A stretch of DNA of 64,000 nucleotides from Sphingomonas sp. JC676 (lineage in GTDB: Bacteria; Pseudomonadota; Alphaproteobacteria; Sphingomonadales; Sphingomonadaceae). The notes beneath the pieces were generated by a model, which had not been told where the DNA came from, did not search any database, and saw only the letters and a list, made by a program, of their open reading frames with translations. The position numbers and the translations under genes are program-made. Shown here piece by piece: positions 9,189 to 19,174 of the stretch (its first letter is position 1; every line of letters starts with the position of its first letter). Where the stretch lies: contig NZ_JACTGR010000001.1 of the NCBI RefSeq assembly GCF_014489075.1, positions 1,454,178-1,518,177 on the forward strand. The letters run 5' to 3'.

Positions 9189-10562
9189 TCAGACCGCGCC
9201 GGCGGCCATGCTGCCGGGGACGGCGCCGAGTTCGCCGGTCTGGCGCGCCTTGCGGCCATAGACGAACTCGAACAGCGGGGTCGCCATCACCGTGGTGACG
9301 ATCGCCATCAGCACCAGCATCGAGAAGAGCGTGGGTCCGATGATGCCCTTCTGCAGGCCGATATTGATGATGATCAGCTCCATCAGCCCGCGCGAGTTCA
9401 TCAGCGCGCCGATGCCGAGCGCAGTGCGGTTATCCTCGCCCGCAAGCCGCGCCGCCGCCCAGCAGGCGCCGAACTTGGCGAGGATCGAGGCGATGAGGAT
9501 GCCGAGCGCGATCAGCAGCAGCGGGATCGAATTCACCATGTCGAGTCGGGTGTTGAGGCCCGAATAGGTGAAGAACATCGGCAGCAGCAGGACAACCGCG
9601 AGCGGCTCGACCTTCTTCTTCAGCTCCTGAACGAACAGGCCGCGCGGCATCACCGAGCCGAGCAGGAAACCGCCGAAGATCGCATGGATGCCGATCGCGT
9701 CCATCAGGAAGGCCGAAAGGCAGAACAGCATGATCGTGACGGCGAGCACGCCGGTTGTCATCTCGCCCTTTTCCTCGACCATCCGGCCGAGCGGGGCGAG
9801 CAGCTTGCGGCCGAAGAACAGCATGAAGCCGGCATAGAGGAGCCCGCCACCGATCGCGATCACCGCAATGCCGGGGCCGCCGCCAAAGGTCGCAAGCACG
9901 ACCGCCAGCACGCACCAGGAAGTGGCGTCGTCGAACGCGCCCGCAGTGAGCGAAAGCGTGCCGAGCGAGGTGTTCGAAAGCCCGCGCTCGTTGATGATGC
10001 GCGCGAGCATCGGGAAGGCGGTCAGCGCAATGCACGCACCCATGAAGAGCGTTGCATTGGACTGGCTGATCCCGGGCGCGAACAGCCCCGGCACGGTCAG
10101 CAGGAACGGCGTGATCGCCACCGCGATCAGGAACGGCGCGATGATCCCGGCCATCGAGACGCCGAACGCGCTCTTGCCCTTGCTCTTGAAGTGATCGAGC
10201 TGGAGCGTGGTGCCGACCAGGAACATGTAAAGCCCCACGCCGAGCTGCGCGCCCGCATAGAGGACGTTCTTGGTCTCTTTGGGGAAGATCGCCAACTGGA
10301 TGTCGGGGAAGAGCAGCCCGAGCAGCGACGGCCCGAGCACGACGCCAGCGATCATCTCGCCGACGACCTGGGGCTGGCCGAGGAATTTCTGGCCCAGCCA
10401 GCCGACGACGCGGCAAGCGAGGATGATCACCGCGAGCTGCAGGAAGAAGTGGATACTGAAATCGCCCGGGGCGAAGCTCTTGGCGGCGTTCACCGCCGGG
10501 CCGTGTGGCCCCAATACGTCGGTCAGGACGCGGATGGCGTCGTTAAGCAGATCAGTCAGCAC
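9189..10562 (-). CDS. CPA2-family cation:proton antiporter
   Basis: The 457-residue inner-membrane protein has about twelve hydrophobic segments. GQPQVVGEMIAGVVLGPSLLG is the canonical entry to the Na+/H+ exchanger domain, and GAFDDATSWCVL carries the paired Asp residues of the ion-binding site in the CPA2 group. It lacks C-terminal TrkA domains, unlike KefB/KefC. It exchanges a monovalent cation for protons, but direction and ion are not predictable. A porin gene follows on the same strand. A long GC-rich reading frame runs antisense across both and is not a gene. Confidence 0.9.
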   Translation of the reverse strand: MLTDLLNDAIRVLTDVLGPHGPAVNAAKSFAPGDFSIHFFLQLAVIILACRVVGWLGQKFLGQPQVVGEMIAGVVLGPSLLGLLFPDIQLAIFPKETKNVLYAGAQLGVGLYMFLVGTTLQLDHFKSKGKSAFGVSMAGIIAPFLIAVAITPFLLTVPGLFAPGISQSNATLFMGACIALTAFPMLARIINERGLSNTSLGTLSLTAGAFDDATSWCVLAVVLATFGGGPGIAVIAIGGGLLYAGFMLFFGRKLLAPLGRMVEEKGEMTTGVLAVTIMLFCLSAFLMDAIGIHAIFGGFLLGSVMPRGLFVQELKKKVEPLAVVLLLPMFFTYSGLNTRLDMVNSIPLLLIALGILIASILAKFGACWAAARLAGEDNRTALGIGALMNSRGLMELIIINIGLQKGIIGPTLFSMLVLMAIVTTVMATPLFEFVYGRKARQTGELGAVPGSMAAGAV

Positions 10563-10699
10563 TGCATTCTCCCCCTCAATTCACGTCGCATCGTTGCGCG
10601 ATCTGCGTCGAGGGAGCCCAGTTCGGGTATCGGGCGCAATCCGAAATTGCAGCGACTTGGCGCTCCGCGCGCACTTTTTCGCGAATGGCGAACGAAATG

Positions 10700-10761
10700 T
10701 TGCCAAGGCGCCACAAGGTAGTAACATACCTACACGCCAACGCTGTCAATTGTAGGTATGT
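10700..10761 (+). promoter_or_regulatory. Candidate promoter/operator of the Phd-VapC pair
   Basis: The perfect 11-base arms ACATACCTACA (10724-10734) and TGTAGGTATGT (10751-10761) are separated by 16 bases just before the antitoxin ATG at 10771. TTGCCA (10700-10705) and TAACAT (10722-10727) form a plausible -35/-10 pair, with the -10 abutting the left arm. Phd/YefM antitoxins typically bind such repeats to repress their own operon. The right arm sits close to the start codon, so an additional site may exist. Confidence 0.6.
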
Positions 10762-10770
10762 AGGTTCGAT

Positions 10771-11016
10771 ATGAAGGTGATTAGCAGCCGCGATCTGAAC
10801 CAGGATGTGAGCAGCGCGAAGCGCGCCGCGCGACTCGAACCGGTGTTCGTCACCGATCGCGGCAAGCCCACCCATGTGCTGATGAGCATCGAAACCTTCC
10901 GCCAATTGACCGGCCATGGCGAGACGATCGTCGACCTGTTGGCGATGCCCTCCTCCGCCGAAATCGACATGGAGGCGGCGCGCGCGGGCGGCGCGTGGGA
11001 CCGGAGCGCCAGCTGA
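10771..11016 (+). CDS. Phd/YefM-type antitoxin
   Basis: The protein has 81 residues. The N-terminal half reads MKVISSRDLNQDVSSAKRAA then a VFVTDRGKPTHVLMS strand, which is the standard Phd/YefM DNA-binding fold. The C-terminal half (ETIVDLLAMPSSAEIDMEAA) is the toxin-binding tail. It neutralises the PIN-domain toxin encoded directly downstream, with TGA and ATG sharing one base (TGATG at 11014-11018). This overlap is typical of coupled antitoxin/toxin synthesis. An inverted repeat upstream is a likely operator. Confidence 0.92.
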   Translation: MKVISSRDLNQDVSSAKRAARLEPVFVTDRGKPTHVLMSIETFRQLTGHGETIVDLLAMPSSAEIDMEAARAGGAWDRSAS

Positions 11017-11513
11017 TGTACCTGCTCGATACCGGCGTGGTGCTCGAACTGCGCAAGGCCAAGGCCGGACGCACCGATCCCGGTCTGGCGAGCTGGGCGG
11101 CGGGCGTCCCGCGGCAGAGCCTGTTCCTCTCCGCGCTCTCGCTCCTCGAGATCGACACCGGTACCGCCGCGCTCGAGCACAAGGACAAGGCGGCCGGCGC
11201 GGGGCTCCGCGCCTGGATCGACGGGCAGCTGATGCCGGCGTTCGAAGGACGCATCCTGTCGATCGACAGCATTGTGGTGCGCCGGCGCGGGCAGCTGGCT
11301 TATCCGAATGCCCGCGACGGATTGCTCGCCGCAACGGCGCTGGAACATGGGCTGACCTTGGTGACGCGTACCCCCGCCGCGTTCAAGGTCGGCCGGGTCA
11401 AGGTCTTCAATCCCTGGGGCTATGCGCCCGACGCGTTCGACGAGGAAGCCGATTGGGGACAGGCGGCACGCACCGGCCCGCTATGGCTCAAGAACCTGTT
11501 CGTCAGAACCTAG
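11016..11513 (+). CDS. vapC: VapC-type PIN-domain ribonuclease toxin
   Basis: The 165-residue protein starts MYLLDTGVV, with the first acidic PIN residue at position 5. SALSLLEIDTG supplies the Glu, and the segment NARDGLLAATALEHGLTLVTR supplies the further Asp and the terminal strand. PIN toxins cleave tRNA or rRNA when the antitoxin is lost. The GTG/ATG upstream would overlap the antitoxin and is not used. Its 3' end overlaps the convergent membrane-protein gene by 11 bases. Confidence 0.92.
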   Translation: MYLLDTGVVLELRKAKAGRTDPGLASWAAGVPRQSLFLSALSLLEIDTGTAALEHKDKAAGAGLRAWIDGQLMPAFEGRILSIDSIVVRRRGQLAYPNARDGLLAATALEHGLTLVTRTPAAFKVGRVKVFNPWGYAPDAFDEEADWGQAARTGPLWLKNLFVRT

Positions 11514-12180
11514 CTTCGATGGGCTCCGGCGCAGGGTTCCGCGAAGGCATCAGCTTGAACGACAGGCCGGTGATCGTGCCGAGCACCACACCCGAAGCAA
11601 CGCCACCGACGAGTCCGCGGAACGCGATCTCCAGCGACCCCGGCTGCGCGCTGCCCACTGACGATGCGATATAGATGCAGGGCAGCGCCAGCCCCCAGCC
11701 GATCATATTGGCAAGGATCCACCAATGCGCCCTGTGTGCCACTCCGCGCAACACCAGCGCCTGAGCGGATCCGAACAACAGTCCGGTGGCAATTCCGAAC
11801 GCCGCGGCGGTAAGCGCAGTCTGCATCAGGTTGAGCACCGGCGCGTCCGGCCCGTTCTCGAATCCGAATATCGAGGCCCAGGCGGCGAGGCCCCATCCCG
11901 CGACCGCGATCACGGTCGTCGCGACAGTCCAGCGACCGGCGCTGATCGCCGAATAGGGGCGCTGCAGCGCCCAACCCTGAAGATAGCCCAGCACCAGGCC
12001 CTGAATCAGGCCGCTTCCGCCCTTTGCCACAAACATCAGGATTTGTGCGGTAAGGCCAATGGGCGCGGGATCGAAACGGTCGCAGGCGACCCACCACAAA
12101 GCGGCGCTGGCGATGCCCAGCAGTTCGCCAGCCGCGCAGGCCTCGATCCACCGCGTGAAGCTGTCATCCTGCTCCTGCAC
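11503..12180 (-). CDS. Hypothetical polytopic membrane protein
   Basis: I cannot assign this 225-residue protein to a family. It has a short acidic N-terminus (MQEQDDSFTRWIEACAAGE) and then about six hydrophobic segments with repeated small-residue motifs (GLVLGYLQGWAL, GIATGLLFGSAQALVLRG, GLVGGVASGVVLGTITG). The recurring LxxGxxQxxxLR element appears at least twice, suggesting an internal duplication of a two- to three-helix unit. It stands alone, convergent with vapC and separated from pccA by 170 bases in which I see nothing. The region 12181-12351 contains no gene or clear terminator. Confidence 0.75.
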   Translation of the reverse strand: MQEQDDSFTRWIEACAAGELLGIASAALWWVACDRFDPAPIGLTAQILMFVAKGGSGLIQGLVLGYLQGWALQRPYSAISAGRWTVATTVIAVAGWGLAAWASIFGFENGPDAPVLNLMQTALTAAAFGIATGLLFGSAQALVLRGVAHRAHWWILANMIGWGLALPCIYIASSVGSAQPGSLEIAFRGLVGGVASGVVLGTITGLSFKLMPSRNPAPEPIEARF

Positions 12181-12351
12181 TTTTCTTACGCTCCCCCAGC
12201 CTCAGCCGATATCTGGCTGATAGACGGCCCCCACCGTTACGCGACGCGATAATGGCGCCATTCCCCTGGCGGAGCAAACGCGAAACCGAGCGCGGTTGCA
12301 ATCGCTGTTATTGGTCCAAATCGGCACTCGCCCCCACCGATCGACCGTGGA

Positions 12352-14331
12352 CTATTCGAATTCGAGGATCGCTGCGTCCACCGCCAGGCTGTCACCCGGG
12401 CCGAAATTGGCTGCCTTGACCGTGCCTGCGCGCTCGGCGCGAAGGATGTTCTCCATCTTCATCGCTTCGACCACCGCCAGCGGCTGGCCCGCCTCGACCT
12501 TGTCGCCGGGCGCGACGTGCAGGCGCGTGAGCAGGCCCGGCATCGGCGCGAGCAGGAACCGGCTCATGTCGGGCGGGATCTTCTCGATCATGTGGTAGCG
12601 ATATTGCGCGATATGCGGCGGCAGCACTTCGACGAGGTGCGAGGCGCCGTGCGCCGTCAGCTTCCACGCGACGCCCTTGCGAGCCACACCAACACTCAGA
12701 GTCTCACCGTCGATCCGGGCGGTCAGGATCAGATTGTCGGGGCCCCATTCGCCCTCGATCTCAACGGTCTGTCCGTCTATCGAGACAGTCTCGCCGATAT
12801 TCACTTCGAAGCGTTCGCCGTCGATCAGCACCACACGCTGCTCGCTCACCGCGATCGGATCGGCGAGTTGGCCGGATATCCCGGCGGCGCGCTCGGCACG
12901 CTCGACATCGATCGTGGCGGCGACCGCCGCCAGCTTGCGCTTGAGCGCGGCCGATGCCGGCGCGCCGTGGAAACCTTCGGGATATTCCTCGGCGATGAAA
13001 CCGGTAGTGATCGCGCCCTCGCGGAAGCGCGGGTGCTGCATGATCGCCGACAGGAAGTCGATATTGTGGCCGATGCCGTCGATCCGGAAGCTGTCGAGGG
13101 CGACGATCTGCCTGTCGATCGCCTCTTCGCGGGTCGCGCCATGGGTGATCAGCTTGGCGATCATCGGATCGTAGAACATCGAGATTTCGCTGCCCTCCAC
13201 CACGCCATCGTCGACACGGACGCCGTCCTCCGCCGACGGCGGTCGATACCGCACCAGCCGACCGGTGGAGGGCAGGAAACCGCGATAGGGGTCTTCGGCA
13301 TAGACCCGGTTCTCGATTGCCCAGCCGTTGATCTTCACCTCGTCCTGCGTCAGCGGCAATTTCTCGCCCGCTGCGACCCGGATCATCAGTTCGACCAGGT
13401 CGAGCCCGGTAATTTCCTCGGTAACAGGATGCTCCACCTGGAGCCGCGTGTTCATCTCGAGGAAGTAGAAGCTCTCGCCGGTCGTATCCGCGCCCGAGAC
13501 GATCAGCTCGACCGTGCCCGCCGAATAATAGCCCACCGCCTGGGCCAATGCGACCGCCTGCTCGCCCATCGCCTTGCGCATCTTGGGCGTGACGAAGGGC
13601 GACGGCGCCTCTTCGACCACCTTCTGGTGGCGGCGCTGGATCGAGCATTCGCGCTCGTTGAGGTACAGGATGTTGCCGTGCTGGTCGCCGATCACCTGGA
13701 TCTCGATATGGCGCGGACTCTCGATGAACTTCTCGATGAAGACGCGGTCGTCGCCGAACGACGCCAGCCCCTCGCGCTTGGTCGCCTCGAACCCCTCGCG
13801 GACGTCCTGCTCCCCAAAAGCGAGCCGCATGCCCTTGCCGCCGCCGCCGGCCGACGCCTTCATCATCACGGGATAGCCGATCTCGGAGGCGATCTTCACC
13901 GCCTCATCGGTATCGGCGATCTCGCCCAGGAAACCGGGGACGACATTCACGCCCGCCGCCTTGGCCAGCTTCTTCGATTCGATCTTGTCGCCCATCGCGG
14001 CGATGGCGTTGGGCGGCGGGCCGACAAAGGCGATCCCGGCCTCGGCACAAGCCTTGGCGAAGCTCTCGCGCTCGGAGAGGAAGCCATAGCCGGGATGGAT
14101 GCAGTCCGCCCCGGTCTCCTTGGCGGCGAGCAGGATCAGATCGGCCTTGAGATAGCTCTCTGCAGCCGGCGCCGGCCCGAGCCGCACCGCCTCGTCGGCC
14201 ATCAGCACATGCGGCGCGCGGGCATCGGCATCCGAATAGACCGCGACGGTGGCGATCCCCATCTTCTTGGCGGTGCGCATCACCCGACAGGCGATCTCGC
14301 CGCGATTGGCGACCAGGATCTTCTTGAACAT
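12352..14331 (-). CDS. pccA: Propionyl/acetyl-CoA carboxylase, biotin carboxylase and carrier subunit
   Basis: This 659-residue protein has biotin carboxylase domains from FKKILVANRGEIACRV (residues 2-17) through the ATP-grasp GGGGKGMR loop to about residue 450. A linker/BT region follows, then a C-terminal biotinyl domain with the VEAMKMEN motif whose Lys, near 622, is biotinylated. With pccB it converts propionyl-CoA, ATP and bicarbonate to methylmalonyl-CoA. Its size and BT region favour propionyl-CoA over methylcrotonyl-CoA specificity. It is the last gene of the operon, separated from the small membrane gene by a REP pair. Two tandem ATGs (14334, 14331) are possible. Confidence 0.93.
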   Translation of the reverse strand: MFKKILVANRGEIACRVMRTAKKMGIATVAVYSDADARAPHVLMADEAVRLGPAPAAESYLKADLILLAAKETGADCIHPGYGFLSERESFAKACAEAGIAFVGPPPNAIAAMGDKIESKKLAKAAGVNVVPGFLGEIADTDEAVKIASEIGYPVMMKASAGGGGKGMRLAFGEQDVREGFEATKREGLASFGDDRVFIEKFIESPRHIEIQVIGDQHGNILYLNERECSIQRRHQKVVEEAPSPFVTPKMRKAMGEQAVALAQAVGYYSAGTVELIVSGADTTGESFYFLEMNTRLQVEHPVTEEITGLDLVELMIRVAAGEKLPLTQDEVKINGWAIENRVYAEDPYRGFLPSTGRLVRYRPPSAEDGVRVDDGVVEGSEISMFYDPMIAKLITHGATREEAIDRQIVALDSFRIDGIGHNIDFLSAIMQHPRFREGAITTGFIAEEYPEGFHGAPASAALKRKLAAVAATIDVERAERAAGISGQLADPIAVSEQRVVLIDGERFEVNIGETVSIDGQTVEIEGEWGPDNLILTARIDGETLSVGVARKGVAWKLTAHGASHLVEVLPPHIAQYRYHMIEKIPPDMSRFLLAPMPGLLTRLHVAPGDKVEAGQPLAVVEAMKMENILRAERAGTVKAANFGPGDSLAVDAAILEFE

Positions 14332-14353
14332 CATGCCTCTCGCACTTCTTCTT

Positions 14354-14444
14354 CGTCACCCTGAACTTGTTTCAGGGTCCACCGCGCAACAGGCGCGGAC
14401 GGCGCAGCAGGAAAGATGGATGCTGAAACAGGTTCAGCATGACG
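14354..14444. repeat. Inverted pair of REP palindromes (type 1)
   Basis: One unit at 14354-14383 contains CACCCTGAACTTGTTTCAGG. A second unit at 14418-14444, in the opposite orientation, contains GATGCTGAAACAGGTTCAGC. Each is itself a hairpin. This is the standard sphingomonad REP pair placed between genes of one transcript, where it may stabilise the upstream RNA segment. Confidence 0.8.
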
Positions 14445-14458
14445 GATGCTGGAAACGC

Positions 14459-14710
14459 TCATTGCGCCGTTTCCACATCAGCATGCGGCGCGCGCGCCAT
14501 CATCCTGCGCTCGACCCTTCGAAAGAAAACCAAGCAAATGAGGCAATATATGACCAGCGGGAAAACACCGATTACCACGACAATCAGCGACTTCGCTTCA
14601 AACGGATGAAGCGCAAGTACTGCGAATGCCTGATACTGCACCATCGAGGCCAGCATCCAATATATCGCCGATACTATTGAGAATATGGCCGAAGCGCTGG
14701 ATGCTCTCAC
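14459..14710 (-). CDS. Small two-helix membrane protein
   Basis: The 83-residue product has two hydrophobic helices (residues 5-35 and 42-64) followed by a basic and then acidic tail ([12 protein letters not shown]). No family is recognised. Its GTG start overlaps the bioB stop (GTGA at 14707-14710), which is the same coupling seen through the rest of the operon and supports it being translated. It sits between bioB and the REP pair preceding pccA. Confidence 0.65.
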   Translation of the reverse strand: MRASSASAIFSIVSAIYWMLASMVQYQAFAVLALHPFEAKSLIVVVIGVFPLVIYCLICLVFFRRVERRMMARAPHADVETAQ

Positions 14711-15705
14711 TCTGCCGCCTCCAAATGAGGATGCGGCGCAACCTGCTTCGGCACGACCCCCAACCGCGCGAACAAAGCCGCGTCCTTGTCGTCGCCGGCA
14801 TTGCCCGTCGTCAGCAGCTTATCGCCCGTGAAGATCGAGTTCGCCCCAGCCAGGAAGCAAAGCGCCTGAGTCTCGTCGCTCATGCTCTCGCGCCCCGCCG
14901 AAAGCCGCACCATCGACAGCGGCATCAGGATCCGCGCCACCGCGACGGTCCGCACGAACTCGATTGCGTCGATCTTCGCCAGCGGCGTATCCGCCAGCAT
15001 GTCGCCCAGCACCGTGCCCTTCACCGGCACCAAAGCGTTGATCGGCACGCTCTCGGGATGCTCCATCGTGGCCAGCGCATGGAGGAAGCCGACGCGGTCC
15101 TCGCGCTTCTCGCCCATGCCGATGATCCCGCCCGAACAGACGTTGATCCCCGCGCCGCGCACATTCTCCAGCGTCTCGATCCGGTCCTCGAAGGTGCGCG
15201 TCGTGATGACGTTGGCGTAATTCTCGGGCGAGGTATCGATATTGTGGTTGTAGTAATCGAGCCCCGCCTCGGCGAGCTGCCCGGCCTGCTTCTCGCTGAG
15301 CATGCCCAAGGTCATGCAGGTCTCGAGCCCCATCTGCCGCACGCCCTGCACCATCTCGACGATGGCGGGCATGTCGCGGTCCTTGGGCTCACGCCACGCC
15401 GCGCCCATGCAGAAGCGCGACGAGCCATTGTCCTTGGCCTGCGCCGCCGCCTGGAGCACCGCGCGCACGTCCATCAGCTTGGTGGCCTTGAGCCCCGTCT
15501 CGGCATGCGCGGACTGGTTGCAATAGCCGCAATCCTCGACGCAGCCGCCGGTCTTGATCGACAGCAGGGTCGAGAGCTGGACCTCGTTGCGCGGATGGTG
15601 CGCGCGGTGGATCGACGCCGCCTCGTACACCAGGTCGAGGAACGGCAGGTCGAACAATGCGGCGATCTCGTCGCGGGTCCAGTCGGTACGCACGTCTACG
15701 GTCAT
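14707..15705 (-). CDS. bioB: Biotin synthase
   Basis: The 332-residue radical-SAM enzyme inserts sulfur into dethiobiotin. The CxxxCxxC cluster CVEDCGYC is at residues 55-62 and binds the 4Fe-4S cluster with SAM. The second-cluster Cys residues ([29 protein letters not shown]) and the Arg of [11 protein letters not shown] are present. It overlaps the mutase stop by 4 bases (ATGA). Its position inside the propionyl-CoA operon, away from bioA/D/F, links biotin supply to the biotin-dependent carboxylase encoded by the same transcript. Confidence 0.96.
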   Translation of the reverse strand: MTVDVRTDWTRDEIAALFDLPFLDLVYEAASIHRAHHPRNEVQLSTLLSIKTGGCVEDCGYCNQSAHAETGLKATKLMDVRAVLQAAAQAKDNGSSRFCMGAAWREPKDRDMPAIVEMVQGVRQMGLETCMTLGMLSEKQAGQLAEAGLDYYNHNIDTSPENYANVITTRTFEDRIETLENVRGAGINVCSGGIIGMGEKREDRVGFLHALATMEHPESVPINALVPVKGTVLGDMLADTPLAKIDAIEFVRTVAVARILMPLSMVRLSAGRESMSDETQALCFLAGANSIFTGDKLLTTGNAGDDKDAALFARLGVVPKQVAPHPHLEAAE

Positions 15706-17843
15706 TCGGCAGCTTCCTCTACGGGCGGCATGTTGTGGCCGAGCAGGCGGAGCACTTCCTCGGCGGCCTTCACCAGATTGGTGCCCGGGCCGAAGATCGC
15801 CTGCACACCCGCCTCGCGCAGGAATTCATAGTCCTGTGCCGGGATCACGCCGCCAGCGATCACCTTGATATCGGCCCGCCCGGCATCCTGGAGTTCGCGG
15901 ATCAGCTCGGGGATCAATGTCTTGTGGCCCGCCGCCAGGCTGGAGGCGCCGACCACGTCGACATCCTTCTCCAGCGCCAGCGCGGCGGCTTCGGACGGCG
16001 TCTGGAACAGCGGCCCCGGCACGATCTCGAAGCCGAGATCGCCGAACGCCGAGGACACGAGGTTCGCGCCGCGATCATGCCCGTCCTGCCCCATCTTGGC
16101 GACGAGCATGCGGGGCTTGCGGCCCAGCCGGCGTTCGGTGGCGACCACGCCGTCCTTCAGCCGTTCCCAGCGGACATCGTCGGCATAGGCGCCGCCATAA
16201 ATGCCCTTCACCGGCGTCGGCTGCGTGGCGTAGCGGCCGAACCCGGCCTCCATCGCCGAGCTGATCTCGCCCAAAGTCGCCCGCTTGCGCGCCGCTTCGA
16301 CCGCGAGTTCGAGCAGGTTCGCATCGCCCTCGGCGCCGACGCGGAGCGCCTCCAGCGCCGCCTGGCACGCGACCTCGTCGCGCTCGGCCTTCACCCGCTT
16401 GATCCGCGCGATCTGCGCGTCACGCACGGCGTGGTTGTCGACGTCGAGGATGTCGATCGGGTCCTCGCCATCCTTGCGATATTTGTTGACGCCGACGATC
16501 ACCTGCTCGCCGCGATCGATCCGCGCCGCGGTGGCGGCGGCGGCTTCCTCGATCATCGCCTTGGGCCAGCCATGCGCCACCGCCTTGGCCATGCCGCCAT
16601 CGTCCTCGACCTTCTCGATAATCGCCCAGGCCTTGTCGACCAGCTCCTGGGTCAGCGCCTCGACATAATAGGAGCCGCCGAGCGGATCGACGACCTTGGT
16701 CATCCCGGTCTCTTCCTGGATGACGATCTGCGTGTTGCGCGCGATCCGGGCGGAGAAATCGGTGGGCAGCGCGATCGCCTCGTCGAGCGCGTTGGTGTGG
16801 AGCGACTGGGTGCCGCCCAGCATCGCCGCCATCGCCTCGATCGTGGTGCGCATGACGTTGTTGTACGGGTCCTGCTCGGTCAGCGACACGCCCGAGGTCT
16901 GGCAATGCGTGCGCAGCATCTTGGAGCGCTCGTCCTTGGCGCCGAGATTGGTCATCACCCGGTGCCACAGCACGCGCGCCGCGCGCAGCTTGGCGATCTC
17001 CATGAAGAAGTTCATGCCGATCGCGAAGAAGAACGACAGGCGCCCGGCGAACTTGTCGATGTCGAGCCCGCTCGCGACGCCGTATTTCACATATTCCTGG
17101 CCGTCGGCGATGGTGAAGGCGAGCTCCTGGACCTGCGTCGCCCCAGCTTCCTGCATGTGATAGCCGGAGATCGAGATGCTGTTGAACTTGGGCATCTCGC
17201 GGCTGGTGTAACCGAAGATGTCCGAGATGATCCGCATGCTGGGCTCGGGTGGGTAGATATAGGTGTTGCGGACCATGAACTCCTTGAGGATGTCGTTCTG
17301 GATGGTCCCGTCGAGCTGCGCGCGCGGCACGCCCTGCTCCTCGCCCGCGACGATGAAGAAGGCGAGGATCGGGATCACCGCGCCGTTCATCGTCATCGAG
17401 ACGCTCATCTGATCGAGCGGGATGCCGTCGAACAGGATCTTCATGTCCTCGATCGTGTCGATCGCCACGCCCGCCTTGCCGACATCGCCGGTGACGCGCG
17501 GATGGTCGCTGTCATAGCCGCGATGGGTGGCGAGATCGAAGGCGACCGAAAGCCCCTTCTGCCCCGCCGAGAGATTGCGGCGATAGAAGGCGTTCGATTC
17601 CTCGGCGGTCGAGAAGCCGGCATATTGGCGAATGGTCCAGGGCCGCCCGGCATACATCGACGCGCGCACGCCGCGCGTGAACGGTGCGAAGCCCGGCAGG
17701 CCGGGATCGATCCCCGCCACATCCGCTTCGGTATAGAGCGGCTTGACCTGGATCCCCTCCGGCGTGTGCCAGGTGAGGTCCTTGCCCTTCACTTCCTTGG
17801 CGGCCGCTGCCGTCCAGGCATCGAGGCTCGGCTTGTCGGTCAC
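15702..17843 (-). CDS. scpA: Methylmalonyl-CoA mutase (single-chain)
   Basis: This 713-residue enzyme isomerises (R)-methylmalonyl-CoA to succinyl-CoA with adenosylcobalamin. The N-terminal TIM-barrel contains the [18 protein letters not shown] segment, the family's substrate-binding stretch. The C-terminal B12 domain carries DGHDRG near residue 588 (the DxHxxG cobalt ligand) and the downstream GGVIPAQDY loop. It overlaps both neighbours by 4 bases. No MeaB-type chaperone GTPase is present in the window. Confidence 0.96.
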   Translation of the reverse strand: MTDKPSLDAWTAAAAKEVKGKDLTWHTPEGIQVKPLYTEADVAGIDPGLPGFAPFTRGVRASMYAGRPWTIRQYAGFSTAEESNAFYRRNLSAGQKGLSVAFDLATHRGYDSDHPRVTGDVGKAGVAIDTIEDMKILFDGIPLDQMSVSMTMNGAVIPILAFFIVAGEEQGVPRAQLDGTIQNDILKEFMVRNTYIYPPEPSMRIISDIFGYTSREMPKFNSISISGYHMQEAGATQVQELAFTIADGQEYVKYGVASGLDIDKFAGRLSFFFAIGMNFFMEIAKLRAARVLWHRVMTNLGAKDERSKMLRTHCQTSGVSLTEQDPYNNVMRTTIEAMAAMLGGTQSLHTNALDEAIALPTDFSARIARNTQIVIQEETGMTKVVDPLGGSYYVEALTQELVDKAWAIIEKVEDDGGMAKAVAHGWPKAMIEEAAAATAARIDRGEQVIVGVNKYRKDGEDPIDILDVDNHAVRDAQIARIKRVKAERDEVACQAALEALRVGAEGDANLLELAVEAARKRATLGEISSAMEAGFGRYATQPTPVKGIYGGAYADDVRWERLKDGVVATERRLGRKPRMLVAKMGQDGHDRGANLVSSAFGDLGFEIVPGPLFQTPSEAAALALEKDVDVVGASSLAAGHKTLIPELIRELQDAGRADIKVIAGGVIPAQDYEFLREAGVQAIFGPGTNLVKAAEEVLRLLGHNMPPVEEAAE

Positions 17844-18628
17844 TGCCCCTTGAACTCCGGCTTCCGCTTCTGGAGGAACGCCATGCCGCCTTCCATCGAA
17901 TCGGCGCTGCCCCGCGCGGTCCGCTGGTTCTCGGCCTCGCGCTGCATCGCGTCCGCATAGCTCAGGCCCAGCGCGTCCTGCATCTGGCGACGCATCAAGC
18001 CCAGCGCGACGGTCGGCCCTGCCGCCAGCCGCTTAGCCAGCCGCCATGCCTCGGCGTCGAGCACGTCCTCGTGGGCGACTTCGTACACCATACCCCAGTC
18101 GCGCGCGCGCTCGGCATGGATGCGCTCGCCCAGCATCATCATTTCCAGCGCCCGCGCGCGGCCGATCAGCCGCGGCAGCATCCAGCTCGCGCCGCCATCG
18201 GGCACCAGCCCGATATTGACGAACGCCTGGAGGAAATAGGCGTCCTTGGCGGCGATGCAGAAATCGGCCGCCAGCGCCAGGCTGCAGCCGATCCCGGCCG
18301 CGGCGCCGCGCACGCCGCTCACCACCGGCACCGGCAGGGCGGCGATCGCTTCCAGCGTCGGATGGTAATGCTCGGACAAGGCGCGATAGGTCGCCTCGCC
18401 CGGATCGTCCGCGCCGAGCGCGCCGCTGGCGACGTCCGCGCCCGAACAGAATGCCCTGCCCGCGCCCAAAAAGAGCACCGCCCGCACCCCGTCGAGCGCG
18501 CCGATCGCCGAACCGATCTCGTCGAACATCGCCGGCGGCGCCGCGTTCAGCCGTTCGGGCCGATTGAGCGTTATCGCCAGCACGTCGCCGCGCCGCTCGG
18601 TCAGGATATGCTCGTACTGGGTCATCAA
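17840..18628 (-). CDS. Enoyl-CoA hydratase/isomerase family protein
   Basis: The 262-residue crotonase-fold protein has the oxyanion-hole segments [14 protein letters not shown] (about 59-72) and [19 protein letters not shown] (about 105-123). The usual hydratase second Glu is replaced in [16 protein letters not shown], where Asp is present, a pattern seen in PaaG-like isomerases. It lies between the epimerase and mutase genes and overlaps the mutase by 4 bases. It may feed odd-chain or branched acyl-CoA into the pathway. The exact substrate is not evident. Confidence 0.88.
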   Translation of the reverse strand: MMTQYEHILTERRGDVLAITLNRPERLNAAPPAMFDEIGSAIGALDGVRAVLFLGAGRAFCSGADVASGALGADDPGEATYRALSEHYHPTLEAIAALPVPVVSGVRGAAAGIGCSLALAADFCIAAKDAYFLQAFVNIGLVPDGGASWMLPRLIGRARALEMMMLGERIHAERARDWGMVYEVAHEDVLDAEAWRLAKRLAAGPTVALGLMRRQMQDALGLSYADAMQREAENQRTARGSADSMEGGMAFLQKRKPEFKGQ

Positions 18629-18638
18629 ACTTTCCCTG

Positions 18639-18745
18639 TGTCACCCCGGCCATGTGCCGGGGTCCACTGCGCAGCGCGCGATGCGCTCCCTACAATGCAC
18701 CCCGCCTGCCGCCCGGTGGGCCCCGGCACAAGTCCGGGGTGACGG
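18639..18745. repeat. Inverted pair of REP palindromes (type 2)
   Basis: The unit at 18639-18670 contains CACCCCGGCCATGTGCCGGG. The opposite-facing unit at 18717-18745 contains CCCCGGCACAAGTCCGGGG. It is a different sequence class from the REP pair near pccA, but has the same head-to-head arrangement and also lies between two operon genes (mce and the hydratase). Confidence 0.8.
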
Positions 18746-18754
18746 AATTGCGCA

Positions 18755-19174
18755 TCAGTGCCCATCTTTGGGCGTTTCCATGATCTCGGTCAGCACGCCG
18801 CCCATGTCCTTCGGGTGGACGAAGAAGATCAACGTGCCGTGCGCGCCGATCCGCGGTTCGCCGAGCACCTTGGCGCCCTTCCCCTCGAACCACGCCTTGG
18901 CTTCGTGGATGTCGGGCACCTCATAGCAGAGATGATGCTGCCCGCCTGCCGGGTTCTTGGCGAGGAAGCCGTGGATCGGCGAGTTGTCGCCCAGCGGCTC
19001 GATCAGCTCGATCTGGCTGTTCGGCGTATCGACGAAGCACACCTTCACCCCCTGCGCGGGCAGGTCGAACGGTTCGCGGATCATCTCCGCGCCCATCACG
19101 TCGCGGTAGAGGGCGATCGACGCTTCGATCGAAGGCGTCGCGACGCCGACATGGTTGAGACGGCCTAGTTTCAT
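18755..19174 (-). CDS. mce: Methylmalonyl-CoA epimerase
   Basis: The 139-residue VOC-fold enzyme interconverts (S)- and (R)-methylmalonyl-CoA, linking the carboxylase product to the mutase. Metal ligands are visible as His in RLNHVGVATP, His/Gln in GQHHLCYEV, and Glu residues in QIELIEP and VLTEIMETP. The ATG overlaps the stop of the upstream small membrane gene (ATGA at 19171-19174). A partial copy of its first 18 codons lies about 350 bases upstream (see 19446-19529). Confidence 0.94.
   Translation of the reverse strand: MKLGRLNHVGVATPSIEASIALYRDVMGAEMIREPFDLPAQGVKVCFVDTPNSQIELIEPLGDNSPIHGFLAKNPAGGQHHLCYEVPDIHEAKAWFEGKGAKVLGEPRIGAHGTLIFFVHPKDMGGVLTEIMETPKDGH

Noticed and set aside
7962..10721. 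Very long plus-strand open frame (over 900 codons) across the porin and antiporter genes
   Set aside because: It is exactly antisense to two well-supported genes and has the Arg/Ala/Gly/His-rich composition of GC-rich shadow frames. No protein family or ribosome site supports it.
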